The notes: generated from the letters alone by a model not told the origin. Shown: positions 1-9,279, counted from the first letter of the stretch. The stretch: DNA of 46,831 bases from JBLHGU01 sp047615875 (GCA_047615875.1 JBLHGU010000021.1:1-46831); one strand, 5' to 3'. Program-made: numbers and translations.

Positions 1-380
1 GAATGATGCAGCCTCAAATCGATATCTGGGTTTTGCCGCCAGAATAAACCCAGCTTGGGGGCTAACCAACGCGCGCCGAATATTGGCCCTGAACCTAATG
101 TGACGGTGTGTCGACTGGCTTGATTCTGCAATTTTTGAATAGCAGCGTTGATCGATTGAAATGCCGGTGTGAGGGTTCTGACCAGATCTTCACCTTCTGC
201 CGTCAGAGTAACTTTTCGCACATGGCGATTGAACAATTGATGTCCGAGAGTTTTTTCCAGAGACCGTACCTGGTGACTAATAGCAGTTGCCGTCAGATTC
301 AGCTCATTGGCCGCGACTTTAAAGCTCATATGACGCGCTGCTGCCTCAAACGCACGTAATGCTATGGGTGATACCGACAT
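1..380 (-). CDS. LysR-type transcriptional regulator, N-terminal part (cut by window edge)
   Basis: Reading the minus strand gives an open frame that runs off the left edge without a stop. It encodes the helix-turn-helix of a LysR-family regulator of the GcvA-like type: LRAFEAAARHMSFKVAANEL, then TATAISHQVRSLEKTLG and LFNRHVRKVTLTAEG. The start of the effector-binding domain (GSGPIFGARWLAPKLGLFW) follows. I chose the ATG at 378-380, which has AGAAGTG just upstream and puts the HTH at the usual distance; an in-frame ATG at 402-404 would add eight residues. It is divergent from the MttB-like operon across a gap of about 100 bases, the classic layout for a LysR regulator controlling its neighbour. 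The inducer is unknown. Confidence 0.93.
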   Translation of the reverse strand, partial: MSVSPIALRAFEAAARHMSFKVAANELNLTATAISHQVRSLEKTLGHQLFNRHVRKVTLTAEGEDLVRTLTPAFQSINAAIQKLQNQASRHTVTLGSGPIFGARWLAPKLGLFWRQNPDIDLRLHH

Positions 381-414
381 CAACACTTCTATAAATGAAT
401 TCATTTCATTTATT

Positions 415-433
415 AAACGAATTTATATCGTTT
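415..433. promoter_or_regulatory. Candidate LysR operator (inverted repeat)
   Basis: AAACGA, seven bases, TCGTTT: perfect six-base arms with an AT-rich centre, inside the regulator/operon gap. It overlaps the likely -35 element of the rightward operon. LysR-type proteins usually bind dyads of about this size between divergent genes. Binding is inferred, not shown. Confidence 0.5.
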
Positions 434-460
434 GTCTACTAATTACTGGTCTGATTTAAT
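432..460 (+). promoter_or_regulatory. Candidate sigma70 promoter for the MttB-like operon
   Basis: TTGTCT (432-437), a 17-base spacer and TTTAAT (455-460), followed by a short leader to the ATG at 479. The -35 matches the consensus at 4 of 6 positions and the -10 at 5 of 6. Its -35 overlaps the AAACGA/TCGTTT repeat, which would let the divergent LysR protein control it. Confidence 0.45.
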
Positions 461-478
461 ACTCATAGATGAAATATA

Positions 479-2047
479 ATGCGAGAAGAGTTGATGACAA
501 ATGGCGTAGAACAAACCACGCGACGTGGTCGCAATGCACGTATGGAGCGTCGTCAACAAGCTAAGGAAGATACCAGCAATTCCAAATGGATGGGCGTAAG
601 TGGTGGCCAGTTTAAACCTCTATCAACTGAGGATATTGAGGCAATTCACTCAGCAGTTCTTGATTTGCTTGAAAACCCTGGTTTGTCCCAGGCTCCACAA
701 TGCATGATTGATATTGTAACGGCCAATGGCGGTAAGTTCACGGACGAAGAGCGTCTGCTGTTCCCCCGTTCGATGATAAACGATACGCTTGCCGGCGTTC
801 GACGCGACGTTACTTTATGGTCAAGAAGGAACGGCTATCACCTGGATATATCGAGAGCCCGAGTTCATGTTGGCACCGGCGGCGCTGCGCCACGCATTCA
901 GGATATTGAAACTCAAGCCTATCGTGAAACCACCATTCGGGATTTGTACGACATGGCCCGCATTGTGGACTTGCAGGAACATATTCATTTTTTCAGCCGT
1001 CCTGTAGTGGGTACCGACGCACCCAACCCGTACGATCTCGATATAAACACCCTGTATGCGTGTCTTGCCGGCACATCCAAACATATTTGCATTAGCGCCA
1101 CGCTGCCGGAGCATGTAAAAACTATCGCGGAAATTTGTTATGCAGTTGCTGGGGGCGAGCAACAGTTTCGTGAACGACCATTTCTAACTATTATGGCAAC
1201 CCATGTGGTTCCTCCCATGCGCTTTGCTACAGAGTCATGCGAGATTGTTGAACAGGCCGTGCTTTATGGACTTCCAGTACAACTCATTTCTGCGGGGCAG
1301 ATGGGCGCGACCAGCCCGGTAACACTGGCCGGCTCTATCGTACAGGCAGTAGCCGAGTCTCTGGCCGGCATTACTTTTGCCTGGCTAATTGATCCGAATG
1401 CAGCCATCATTTTTGCACCCAAGCCACTGGTATCTGATCTACGTACTGGGGCCATGTGTGGTGGTGGTGGAGAACAGGCTGTTGTTATGGCAGCGGCCGC
1501 TCAAATGGGGCGTCACTACGGTTTACCTGTTGCCTGCATTGCCGGTTACTCCGATGCAAAAGTACATGACGCCCAGGCCGGATATGAAAAAAATCTTTCT
1601 GTAACATTGGCGGCCCATGCCGGTTGCAATATGATTTCACACGCCTGTGGCACACTGGCCAGTATGTTGGGCAGTTCATTGGAAAGTTTTATTATCGATA
1701 ACGATATGCTGGGTGGCGTATTGCGCAGCATCCATGGTGTGGAAGTCAATAAAGAAACTATAGCCATCGATACCATACGTGACGTAGTGAATGGCGAAGG
1801 ACATTATCTGGGTCACCCACAAACTCTGGAACGAATGGAAATTGACTATGTCTATCCACAGATTGCTGACAGACAAACCCCTGACAGCTGGACTAAAGAT
1901 GGCGCAATGGACGTACTCGAAAGAGCTCGTATAAAAGCCAGGCAAATTCTTAAAGACCACCGGCCCAATTATCTTGATCCAGAAATAGATGCCATGTTAC
2001 GTAGCCGATTTAATATTATGTTGCCGTCACTGGAATCACTTGAGTAG
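479..2047 (+). CDS. MttB-family (trimethylamine methyltransferase-like) protein, no pyrrolysine codon
   Basis: A 522-residue protein of the MttB superfamily, whose members move a methyl group from a methylated amine or betaine to a corrinoid protein. Supporting stretches are VGTGGAAPRIQD (about residue 130), a glycine-rich AMCGGGGEQAV, and HACGTLASMLGSSLESFI near residue 390. The frame contains no internal stop, so it belongs to the non-pyrrolysine branch, which includes glycine-betaine and proline-betaine methyltransferases. The basic, low-complexity N terminus (about residues 10-35) is common in proteobacterial homologues. ATG 479 is the longest start; ATG 494, preceded by GAGAAGAG, is an alternative. 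It is first in a tight four-gene operon. No corrinoid protein or methyl-corrinoid:folate methyltransferase gene lies in the window, so that partner must be encoded elsewhere. The substrate is not identifiable from sequence. Confidence 0.88.
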   Translation: MREELMTNGVEQTTRRGRNARMERRQQAKEDTSNSKWMGVSGGQFKPLSTEDIEAIHSAVLDLLENPGLSQAPQCMIDIVTANGGKFTDEERLLFPRSMINDTLAGVRRDVTLWSRRNGYHLDISRARVHVGTGGAAPRIQDIETQAYRETTIRDLYDMARIVDLQEHIHFFSRPVVGTDAPNPYDLDINTLYACLAGTSKHICISATLPEHVKTIAEICYAVAGGEQQFRERPFLTIMATHVVPPMRFATESCEIVEQAVLYGLPVQLISAGQMGATSPVTLAGSIVQAVAESLAGITFAWLIDPNAAIIFAPKPLVSDLRTGAMCGGGGEQAVVMAAAAQMGRHYGLPVACIAGYSDAKVHDAQAGYEKNLSVTLAAHAGCNMISHACGTLASMLGSSLESFIIDNDMLGGVLRSIHGVEVNKETIAIDTIRDVVNGEGHYLGHPQTLERMEIDYVYPQIADRQTPDSWTKDGAMDVLERARIKARQILKDHRPNYLDPEIDAMLRSRFNIMLPSLESLE

Positions 2048-2054
2048 ATAAATC

Positions 2055-4004
2055 ATGAGCACGATGTTCCCACATTTATTTTCTGCAACAAACATTGGTA
2101 CAGTGACAATTCCCAACCGAATCGTCTCCACAGGGCATCACACCTATCTTGCCAATGAGCACCCATCTGAAGAATTGATTGCCTATCATGAAGCCCGCGC
2201 AAAGGGCGGTGCGGGATTAATAGTCACCGAGATTATCGCCATTCATGAAACAGCCATGTTTTCCGGGCAACTATTGATGGCCTTGAGTAAGGACTGCATT
2301 CCACACTATCGGGAGCTGGCCGATCGGATTCACCCTCATGGCACAAAGTTGTTTGCCCAGCTATTTCATCAAGGCCGAGAACTTTTGTCATCCACCAGTG
2401 GATTAATTCCACCGGCTTACGCGCCTTCTGCTGTTCCTAATGAGCGCTTTCATATTATGCCCCAGCCGATGCCTGAGGCTCTTATTGAAGATGTGATAAA
2501 GGGTTATGGCCAGGCTGCTGGTTATCTACAGGAGGCCGGATATGATGGTGTTGAGATTGTTGCAAACCAGGGTTACTTACCTGCCCAGTTTTTAAATCCA
2601 CTGGTCAATTTGCGAGAGGATAGCTATGGAGGTGACTACGACAAACGACTGAATTTTGTTCGGCAGGTTATTCTGTCAATCCGCGCTCTTGCCCCTGCCC
2701 TGGCGATCGGTCTTCGCATATCCGGCGATGAGATGGACGAACAGGGTTTAAGTGCTGACCTGGTCTCGAAGATCTGCTCTTCACTAGCTAATGAACTGGA
2801 TTACTTCAGCATAGTTGCTGGCACATCAGCCTCCCTTGGTGGCTCCGTGCACATAGTGCCTCCCATGGGACTGGAAAGCGGTTATACGGCACCCTATGCT
2901 GAGAAAATTCGTGATGTTACTGGCAAACCGACCATTGTTACCGGACATATCAATCAACCACAAACAGCGGAAAATATCCTGGCTAGCGGCCAGGCAGATT
3001 TATGCGGTATGACACGAGCCCTGATTGCCGACTGCGACATGCCGAATAAGGCTAGTGCAGGCAAACCAGATGACATTCGAGCCTGTATCGCCTGTAATCA
3101 ATCCTGCATTGGGCGAGCCCACCGGGGCCTCGGAATTTCCTGTATTCAAAACCCGGTATCTGGTAGAGAAACGACCCATGCTAGATTAGTTATGACTAAT
3201 GCAGCCAAGCAGGTGATTGTAATTGGCGCGGGTCCTGCTGGAATGAAGGCCGCAGTAATGGCCGCACAACGGGGTCACAAGGTCACCTTGTATGAAGCAC
3301 AACAGCATCTTGGTGGGCAGGCTTTATTGGCTCAAAAGCTACCGGGTCGAGAAGAGTTTGGTGGGCTGATAACTAATCTCGAAAACGAGTTAATCAATGC
3401 CGGTGTGCACATAATCAAAAGCACTGCAATTAACGCAGAAGCAATTTTCGCACATAAGCCCGACGCGGTAATTGTTGCTACAGGTGCCACCCCTTATATG
3501 CCGGAATTCGAGGGACGAGATGCTGGCCATGTTGTAAATGCCTGGCAGGTATTAAATGATGAGGTAAAGGTTGGCGACTCAGTAGTGATTGCCGACTGGC
3601 GAGCAGACTGGACCGGTATCGGCCTGGCGGAGCGCCTGGCATTGGCTGGTTGTAGTGTGACACTTTGCACCAACGCCGCTATGGCTGGAGAGACGTTACA
3701 GCTATACACTCGAAATCATTATGTCGGACGTCTACATAAACTCGGTGTTAGCATTCGAACCCACGCACGTTTTTATGGGGTGGATAACGATACGGCGTAT
3801 TTTCAGGACACATTAACTCAGGATCCGATTGTGCTGAACAATATTGATACCGTCGTTTTATCACTCGGTCATAGCTCGGTAAATAACCCCGGGCAGTTAT
3901 TACACAACGCACCGTTTAGCGTTAAATTAATTGGTGACTGCGTCTCCCCTCGCACCGCAGAAGAAGCCGTTTACGAGGGTTTTATGGCAGGCTCAGAGGT
4001 TTAA
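2055..4004 (+). CDS. FMN/4Fe-4S/FAD dehydrogenase of the old yellow enzyme-TMADH family (demethylase-like)
   Basis: A 649-residue two-part flavoenzyme. Residues 1-335 form an old-yellow-enzyme TIM barrel (KLFAQLFHQGRE; GYLPAQFLNPLVN; SYGGDYDKR). A 4Fe-4S site follows with cysteines at 344, 347, 351 and 363 (CIACNQSC, then C). A C-terminal NAD/FAD module begins with VIVIGAGPAG (glycines 391, 393, 396). This is the architecture of trimethylamine dehydrogenase, 2,4-dienoyl-CoA reductase, dimethylglycine demethylase DgcA and stachydrine demethylase. The cysteine that binds FMN covalently in trimethylamine dehydrogenase is absent (STGHHTYLA there), so FMN should be non-covalent. It starts seven bases after the MttB-like gene. 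Oxidative N-demethylation of a tertiary amine left by the methyltransferase is the natural inference, but another substrate is possible. Confidence 0.88.
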   Translation: MSTMFPHLFSATNIGTVTIPNRIVSTGHHTYLANEHPSEELIAYHEARAKGGAGLIVTEIIAIHETAMFSGQLLMALSKDCIPHYRELADRIHPHGTKLFAQLFHQGRELLSSTSGLIPPAYAPSAVPNERFHIMPQPMPEALIEDVIKGYGQAAGYLQEAGYDGVEIVANQGYLPAQFLNPLVNLREDSYGGDYDKRLNFVRQVILSIRALAPALAIGLRISGDEMDEQGLSADLVSKICSSLANELDYFSIVAGTSASLGGSVHIVPPMGLESGYTAPYAEKIRDVTGKPTIVTGHINQPQTAENILASGQADLCGMTRALIADCDMPNKASAGKPDDIRACIACNQSCIGRAHRGLGISCIQNPVSGRETTHARLVMTNAAKQVIVIGAGPAGMKAAVMAAQRGHKVTLYEAQQHLGGQALLAQKLPGREEFGGLITNLENELINAGVHIIKSTAINAEAIFAHKPDAVIVATGATPYMPEFEGRDAGHVVNAWQVLNDEVKVGDSVVIADWRADWTGIGLAERLALAGCSVTLCTNAAMAGETLQLYTRNHYVGRLHKLGVSIRTHARFYGVDNDTAYFQDTLTQDPIVLNNIDTVVLSLGHSSVNNPGQLLHNAPFSVKLIGDCVSPRTAEEAVYEGFMAGSEV

Positions 4005-4010
4005 AATATA

Positions 4011-5699
4011 GTGATTACAGTCTCAGGCGGCGAAGCCGTTTATCGGGTCCTAAAGGATGCAGGCATAACTACGGTGTTTGGATTGCTTGGCGGTTCAATG
4101 TTGGAGCTGTTCGATGCTATGCATGCCGATAAAGGGATAACCTACGTCGGTGCGCGCGATGAACGCGCAGCCGGTCATATGGCCGATGCTTATGCAAGAA
4201 TAACCGGCGGACCTGGGATAGTTTTGGGTGCCCAGGCCGGACCCGGCGTGGTTAATCTGGTTACGGCTGTTACTGAGGCACATCTTGCTTATTCTCCCTT
4301 AGTCGCCATCGCCGGCGCTATTAGCAGAGCCGATCTTGGCAAGGATACTTTTCAAGAAGTAGATCAGGTGGCATTGTTCCAACCGATCTGTAAGCGCTCA
4401 ATACTGGTGACCGATGCGACGCGTTTACCAGCTATGTTATTAGATGCAATGCGTCTTGCTATGAGTGGCCGTCGCGGTCCAGTCGTTCTCCATGTACCCC
4501 GAGATTTATTCGCTGCACAAATTTCTTCGCCAGACTTTGGTCCATTATCTGTAGCCCGTGGCGGTGGCCCTGATCAAGCAGATCTAAAACACATTATTGA
4601 TTTGCTTCAGTCTGCTACGCGTCCGGTTATCGTCGCTGGTGGTGGGTTGAAATGGGCTGGAGGTAGTGCTGTACTCCAGAAGTTGTCCGAACAACTCCAA
4701 ATACCTATTGTCGCCTCTACTGGACATGCTGATGTGATGCCACATGGGCATTCATTGTTCGCCGGCCAGGGCGGACCACGCGGCAATCGTGTCGCCAGCG
4801 GACTGACTAGAGATGCCGATGTCATTGTTGCGATTGGAGCACGTCTGGCCTTTAACTCCACATTCCATAGTCATGAGTACATTTCAAAGTCTGCAAAGAT
4901 CGTACAAATTGATGTGGATGGTAGTGCCATCGGTCGATATTTTCCGGTAACCGTTGGTATTCAGGCGGATGCCAGAGCCAGCACTGAAGCAATCCTTGCG
5001 GCATCGACTGGTCTTGATACATCTTCATGGCAAACATGGGGCAAGACGTTTAAGGATAACTATACAGATCTGTTAGCGGAACGTGCTAAAGAAGCCGCTA
5101 GCGACGCAACCCCGTTGCATCCGCGTCGAGCCCTGGCAGAAATTCGCGCGGCTCTACCCAAAGATGCCATTGTCACATTGGATACGGGCAACGCTTGTCT
5201 TCAAGCCGCTGACCGACTGGCACACTATCAATCTCCCGCACTAATCACTCCACTGGACTTTGGGTTGGTTGGTTTTGGCTATGCAGCGGCGCTCGGTGCT
5301 CAGGCTGCAGCACCGGAACGACCGGTGATTTCAATTATGGGTGACGGGGGGTTCGGTTTCACTATGGCGGAATTCACCACCGCCATACGCCACAACTTGC
5401 CGGTTATAGCTATTGTTCTGGATAACGGATCCTGGGGAGCGGAAAAAGCTTACCAACAGGAGTTTTTTGGTGGACGATTATTAGGCGCTGATATCAACAG
5501 CCCACCTTACGACGAGTTCGCCAGGATTTGCGGTGGCAAAGGATTTCGAGCTGAGAACCCAGGCGAGTTACAAACGGCCTTAAGCAAAGCGTTGGCAAAC
5601 AAGGCACCCGCTATTATCCATGTAAAAATTGATCCGACCGCACTCAACACATTGCGCAAAGATCTGTTCAAACCTACGGAATCTCTGAATAATGAGTAA
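4011..5699 (+). CDS. Thiamine diphosphate-dependent enzyme, acetolactate synthase-like
   Basis: A 562-residue protein with the three-domain layout of the acetolactate synthase/decarboxylase family. The N-terminal domain has the catalytic Glu at residue 51 (GARDERAAGHMADAYARITG). A central Rossmann-like domain spans about 190-330. The C-terminal cofactor-binding motif runs GDGGF (from residue 444) to LDNGSWG (Asn 472). The frame opens with GTG six bases after the previous stop, and the last eight bases overlap the next gene, so it is surely co-translated with its neighbours. It may cleave or decarboxylate a 2-oxo acid arising after demethylation. Homologues include acetolactate synthase, benzoylformate decarboxylase and sulfoacetaldehyde acetyltransferase; the sequence does not decide among them. 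No acetolactate synthase small subunit is adjacent, which argues against branched-chain biosynthesis. Confidence 0.85.
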   Translation: MITVSGGEAVYRVLKDAGITTVFGLLGGSMLELFDAMHADKGITYVGARDERAAGHMADAYARITGGPGIVLGAQAGPGVVNLVTAVTEAHLAYSPLVAIAGAISRADLGKDTFQEVDQVALFQPICKRSILVTDATRLPAMLLDAMRLAMSGRRGPVVLHVPRDLFAAQISSPDFGPLSVARGGGPDQADLKHIIDLLQSATRPVIVAGGGLKWAGGSAVLQKLSEQLQIPIVASTGHADVMPHGHSLFAGQGGPRGNRVASGLTRDADVIVAIGARLAFNSTFHSHEYISKSAKIVQIDVDGSAIGRYFPVTVGIQADARASTEAILAASTGLDTSSWQTWGKTFKDNYTDLLAERAKEAASDATPLHPRRALAEIRAALPKDAIVTLDTGNACLQAADRLAHYQSPALITPLDFGLVGFGYAAALGAQAAAPERPVISIMGDGGFGFTMAEFTTAIRHNLPVIAIVLDNGSWGAEKAYQQEFFGGRLLGADINSPPYDEFARICGGKGFRAENPGELQTALSKALANKAPAIIHVKIDPTALNTLRKDLFKPTESLNNE

Positions 5700-7164
5700 C
5701 TACGATGTCATAGTAGTCGGTGCTGGTAATGCAGCGTTTTGCGCAGCACTTGCGGCTCGCGAGAAAGGTGCCAGCGTATTGGTTCTTGAACGTGCCCCAG
5801 AACATTTAAACGGGGGCAATAGTCGCTTCACCGCCGGAGCCATGCGCTTTGCTTACGATGGCGCAGATGATATTCGTGCTCTATGCCCGGACCTGTCTGC
5901 AGAACAGATCGGTATTACAGATTTCGGCTCTTACACAACGGACGAATTTTACGATGATATGTTTCGTATCACCCGCTATAGAACTGATCCCGCGTTGTGT
6001 GAACGTTTGGTTACGAATTCAAGAAACACCATGGCCTGGATGTCTGATCGGGGAATTCGATTTATGCCAATTTATGGTCGACAGGCTTTTAAGGTAGATG
6101 GCAAATTTAAATTTTGGGGCGGACTAACACTTGAAACATGGGGCGGTGGCCCAGGCCTGGTTGATCGACACACTCAACTAGCCACGCAAGCCGGCATCGA
6201 AATACGCTATAGCGCACGGGTTAGACAACTGTTATCCGATGGGCACACAGTGACTGGTGTTCAGGTTCAACAAAACCATGAACTGCATGATGTTACGTCA
6301 AAGTCTGTAATACTGGCAGCCGGGGGTTTCGAATCCAACACAGAATGGCGAACCCGCTATTTAGGTCCTGGTTGGGAAATGGCAAAAGTTCGTGGCAGCG
6401 CATTCAATACCGGTGATGGTATTCGCATGGCCATGGAGGTGGGCGCATCGCCCTGTGGCAACTGGTCGGGATGCCATGCCGTGGGGTGGGATTATAATGC
6501 ACCGGAATTCGGCGATCTTGAAGTTGGTGATGGCTTTCAAAAGCACTCCTATCCATTTGGCATTATGGTCAATGCCACCGGTAGACGATTTCTGGACGAA
6601 GGCGCAGATTTTCGCAACTATACCTATGCCAAATACGGTCGAGTCATTCTGCAACAACCTGACCAATTTGCATGGCAGGTGTTCGATCAGAAAGTGACTC
6701 ATTTGTTGCGAGATGAATATAGAATCAAACAGGCTTCAAAAGTCTCTGCACCCACCCTGGAACAATTGGTGGAGAAAATGGAGGGCGTAGATAAAGTGGG
6801 TTTTCTGGCTGAAATTAAACGCTATAACCATGCCGTGAATACCGACATTCCTTTCAGTCCCAATGTTAAGGATGGACGTAATACCAATCGACTCGATATA
6901 CCCAAATCCAACTGGGCCAATACCTTATCGGATGGCCCTTTTGAGGCCTATCACATCACCTGCGGCATCACTTTTACATTCGGCGGGCTACGCATAGACC
7001 CCCACACAAGCCAGGTTATTAGTGACGACCAGGAACCCATTCCTGGTTTATATGCTGCCGGTGAGCTGGTGGGTGGATTGTTTTATTTCAACTATCCTGG
7101 CGGTACCGGCTTGATGGCTGGTTCGGTTTTTGGCAGACAAGCTGGAGATAATGCAACGGTATAG
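5692..7164 (+). CDS. FAD-dependent dehydrogenase, TcuA/fumarate reductase flavoprotein-like
   Basis: A 490-residue FAD_binding_2-family flavoprotein. The N terminus has the dinucleotide-binding turn VIVVGAGNAA (G10, G12) ending in VLVLERAP. The FAD-binding C terminus has PGLYAAGELVGGLFYFNYPG and GTGLMAGSVFGRQAG. The stretch around FGIMVNATGRRFLDEG and AYHITCGITFTFGGLRID matches the fumarate reductase/tricarballylate dehydrogenase (TcuA) group. Such enzymes oxidise or reduce a carbon-carbon bond next to carboxylates. Its ATG overlaps the previous gene by eight bases, so it is the last gene of the operon. No TcuB-like electron carrier or TcuC transporter lies beside it, so the substrate may be an acid produced by the upstream enzymes instead of tricarballylate. 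Confidence 0.82.
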   Translation: MSNYDVIVVGAGNAAFCAALAAREKGASVLVLERAPEHLNGGNSRFTAGAMRFAYDGADDIRALCPDLSAEQIGITDFGSYTTDEFYDDMFRITRYRTDPALCERLVTNSRNTMAWMSDRGIRFMPIYGRQAFKVDGKFKFWGGLTLETWGGGPGLVDRHTQLATQAGIEIRYSARVRQLLSDGHTVTGVQVQQNHELHDVTSKSVILAAGGFESNTEWRTRYLGPGWEMAKVRGSAFNTGDGIRMAMEVGASPCGNWSGCHAVGWDYNAPEFGDLEVGDGFQKHSYPFGIMVNATGRRFLDEGADFRNYTYAKYGRVILQQPDQFAWQVFDQKVTHLLRDEYRIKQASKVSAPTLEQLVEKMEGVDKVGFLAEIKRYNHAVNTDIPFSPNVKDGRNTNRLDIPKSNWANTLSDGPFEAYHITCGITFTFGGLRIDPHTSQVISDDQEPIPGLYAAGELVGGLFYFNYPGGTGLMAGSVFGRQAGDNATV

Positions 7165-7267
7165 AAAACTGCTGCATTGACCGTAGTTAAAGCTGCTAAT
7201 GGAAAAAACCAATTTTAGACTTGAGCAAGATTGCAGAAATTTTCCAGAGTCAGGCAGAAATTCTGAA

Positions 7268-8194
7268 TCACCCAGGCTCAGAACCATCGTAGGTTTCACC
7301 CAACGCGTAAGGTGCATGTAAACGAAGCCGTGCGGCATTGATTGAGATAACCGAAAGCACCACAATGGTTACGATGTACGGCATGCTGGCCAGTAATTGT
7401 GAGGGAATAGCGATGGACAAAGATTGAACAACCAATTCTCCAAGCGACACAAAACCAAAGAGAACTGCGCCCACCATGATTCTGCCAGTTTTCCAGGTGC
7501 CAAATACAACTAAGGCCACTGCAATCCAGCCGCGCCCGGCGATCATGCCATCAGCCCATAGAGGCGTATATATTGTCGATGCATAGGCACCAGCAAAGCC
7601 AGCCATAAGCCCACCAAACGCTACCGCCGAATAACGAATTAGCTGTACCGGATAACCCAATGCTTGCGCGGCATTAGGATTTTCGCCCACCGAGCGAATG
7701 GCAAGCCCAAGTCTGGTATGTTTCAAACACCAGGCAATTGTGAGTCCAATGACAATCGTAAGATAGACAACGATATTGTGTTGAAACAGGATCGGACCAA
7801 TTAACGGGATATCACTTAAAAGTGGAATATTTATACCGCCAGGAGCGCTGATAATTAGACTTTCATATTCGCGCCCCAGCAGTGCTGACAAGCCTAAACC
7901 TAGAATACCAACGGCCAGACCAGTTGCCACTTGATTGGCTAGGAAGGTTATCGAAACGGTAGCGAAAATCAGGGAAACCAGAATTCCGGCAAAACCTGCA
8001 AACGCAAACCCCAGTATGTGACTGCCAGTTTCATAGGTGGCTATAAAACCCACTGCAGCAGCAACGGCCATCATGCCTTCGACACCAAGATTAAGCATGC
8101 CTGATTTCTCAGCGATTAGCTCACCCAGAGCTGCCAAAAGAAAAACAGTTGCCGCACTAAATGTTCCGGCCAGAAAAAACTCAATCGTACTCAT
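7268..8194 (-). CDS. BMP-type ABC importer, inner-membrane permease 2
   Basis: A 308-residue membrane protein with roughly eight to ten hydrophobic segments. It belongs to the BPD_transp_2 family used by BMP-type (nucleoside/purine) importers such as NupOPQ/YufOPQ. Diagnostic stretches are GELIAEKSGMLNLGVEGMMA near the N terminus, RSVGENPNAAQALGYPV in the cytoplasmic coupling loop, and GRGWIAVALVVFGTWKTGR. It overlaps the upstream permease by four bases (ATGA), indicating translational coupling, and is the last gene of the eight-gene minus-strand operon. The solute is not determined by the permease; the operon context suggests a purine-like compound. Confidence 0.9.
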   Translation of the reverse strand: MSTIEFFLAGTFSAATVFLLAALGELIAEKSGMLNLGVEGMMAVAAAVGFIATYETGSHILGFAFAGFAGILVSLIFATVSITFLANQVATGLAVGILGLGLSALLGREYESLIISAPGGINIPLLSDIPLIGPILFQHNIVVYLTIVIGLTIAWCLKHTRLGLAIRSVGENPNAAQALGYPVQLIRYSAVAFGGLMAGFAGAYASTIYTPLWADGMIAGRGWIAVALVVFGTWKTGRIMVGAVLFGFVSLGELVVQSLSIAIPSQLLASMPYIVTIVVLSVISINAARLRLHAPYALGETYDGSEPG

Positions 8195-9279
8195 GGTTCT
8201 ATGGCCTGTCGGGAATCAGTTTTTCGGAAGAGTCGAATCCGATAGTTAACAAAGGTATAAGAAGCAAGATAGAACACCAATAACAAGCCTTGAAAAACAT
8301 GTACTGCAGAGATGGGAACATCAGCTGAGACCAGGGCAATATCACCGCCAATCTGAATCACTGATAAAAAGAACGCAGCAAAGACAATTCCGATGGGATG
8401 CAAAGCACCGAGATAGGCAACGATTATTCCTGCATAGCCATAACCAGAGGTTACTGATCGTTGTAATTGTCCGATGGGCCCAGCAATCTCACTCATACCG
8501 GCAATACCGGCAGCAAACCCCGCTATCAACAAACTCTTCCACACAGCACCTTTTGCACTGAAGCCAGCATAGATTGCAGCTCTTGGCGCTTTGCCACCGA
8601 CTTCCAGTTTAAAACCGCCGAATCGTTTCTCCATAAAAATCCACACAGCGATGGTGAACAATATAGGAATAAAGATCGATGTATTCAGGCGCACACCATC
8701 GAATAATGTTGTAAACAGAGCTTCATCTTGAAACATTACGGTTTGTGGAAAATTAAAACCCATGGGGTCTTTCCAGGGACCGAGCAACAGGTAATACAGA
8801 ACCTGCAGCGCAATTGAGGTGAGCATTAGCGTAACCAGAATTTCATTGGCATTAAAACGAGTTCGTAAAAAAGCCGCAATTGCTGCCCAGCCCATGCCCC
8901 CTAGCGCGCCAAATATCAACATTAGCGGCAATAAAAATATCGACGTACTGTCATTGAAATACACAGGTACAGAGCTTGCTGCTATTGCCCCCATGATCAT
9001 CTGCCCCTCTGCACCGATATTCCACACCTTGGCGCGAAAACCTATTGCCAGAGCCTGAGCAATCAGTAAAAGAGGTCCAAATTTTAGAAATATTTCGGTT
9101 ATCGAGTAAAAGTTTTCAAACGGTGCGATGAAAAAAGAATGCAGAGTAAGTAAGATAGGTTTACCCAATGCCAACATCAGCAAGCTACTGGCGATAATTG
9201 ACAACACAATAGTAATGACGGGCACTGCAAACAACATGCCGCGGGAAGGTTGATCACGCCGCTCAAATTTAATGTGCAT
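8191..9279 (-). CDS. BMP-type ABC importer, inner-membrane permease 1
   Basis: The first permease of the importer, about 362 residues, also BPD_transp_2 (RbsC/YufP-like). Visible signatures are FRAKVWNIGAEGQMIMGAI, FNANEILVTLMLTSIALQVL and RSVTSGYGYAGIIVAYLGALHPIG. I place the start at the ATG at 9279, which lies inside the last codons of the ATPase gene; this gives the short hydrophilic N terminus (MHIKFERRDQPS) usual for the family. ATGs at 9291 and 9312 are possible but would lie further inside the ATPase gene. It pairs with the second permease to form the transmembrane channel. Confidence 0.9.
   Translation of the reverse strand: MHIKFERRDQPSRGMLFAVPVITIVLSIIASSLLMLALGKPILLTLHSFFIAPFENFYSITEIFLKFGPLLLIAQALAIGFRAKVWNIGAEGQMIMGAIAASSVPVYFNDSTSIFLLPLMLIFGALGGMGWAAIAAFLRTRFNANEILVTLMLTSIALQVLYYLLLGPWKDPMGFNFPQTVMFQDEALFTTLFDGVRLNTSIFIPILFTIAVWIFMEKRFGGFKLEVGGKAPRAAIYAGFSAKGAVWKSLLIAGFAAGIAGMSEIAGPIGQLQRSVTSGYGYAGIIVAYLGALHPIGIVFAAFFLSVIQIGGDIALVSADVPISAVHVFQGLLLVFYLASYTFVNYRIRLFRKTDSRQAIEP

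Noticed and set aside
108..359. Plus-strand open frame of 83 codons at the left edge
   Set aside because: It lies wholly opposite the LysR helix-turn-helix, which has clear family motifs; the plus-strand product has none.
479..2047. Possible pyrrolysine-type MttB with read-through amber codon
   Set aside because: The frame has no internal TAG and ends normally, so it is the non-pyrrolysine branch.
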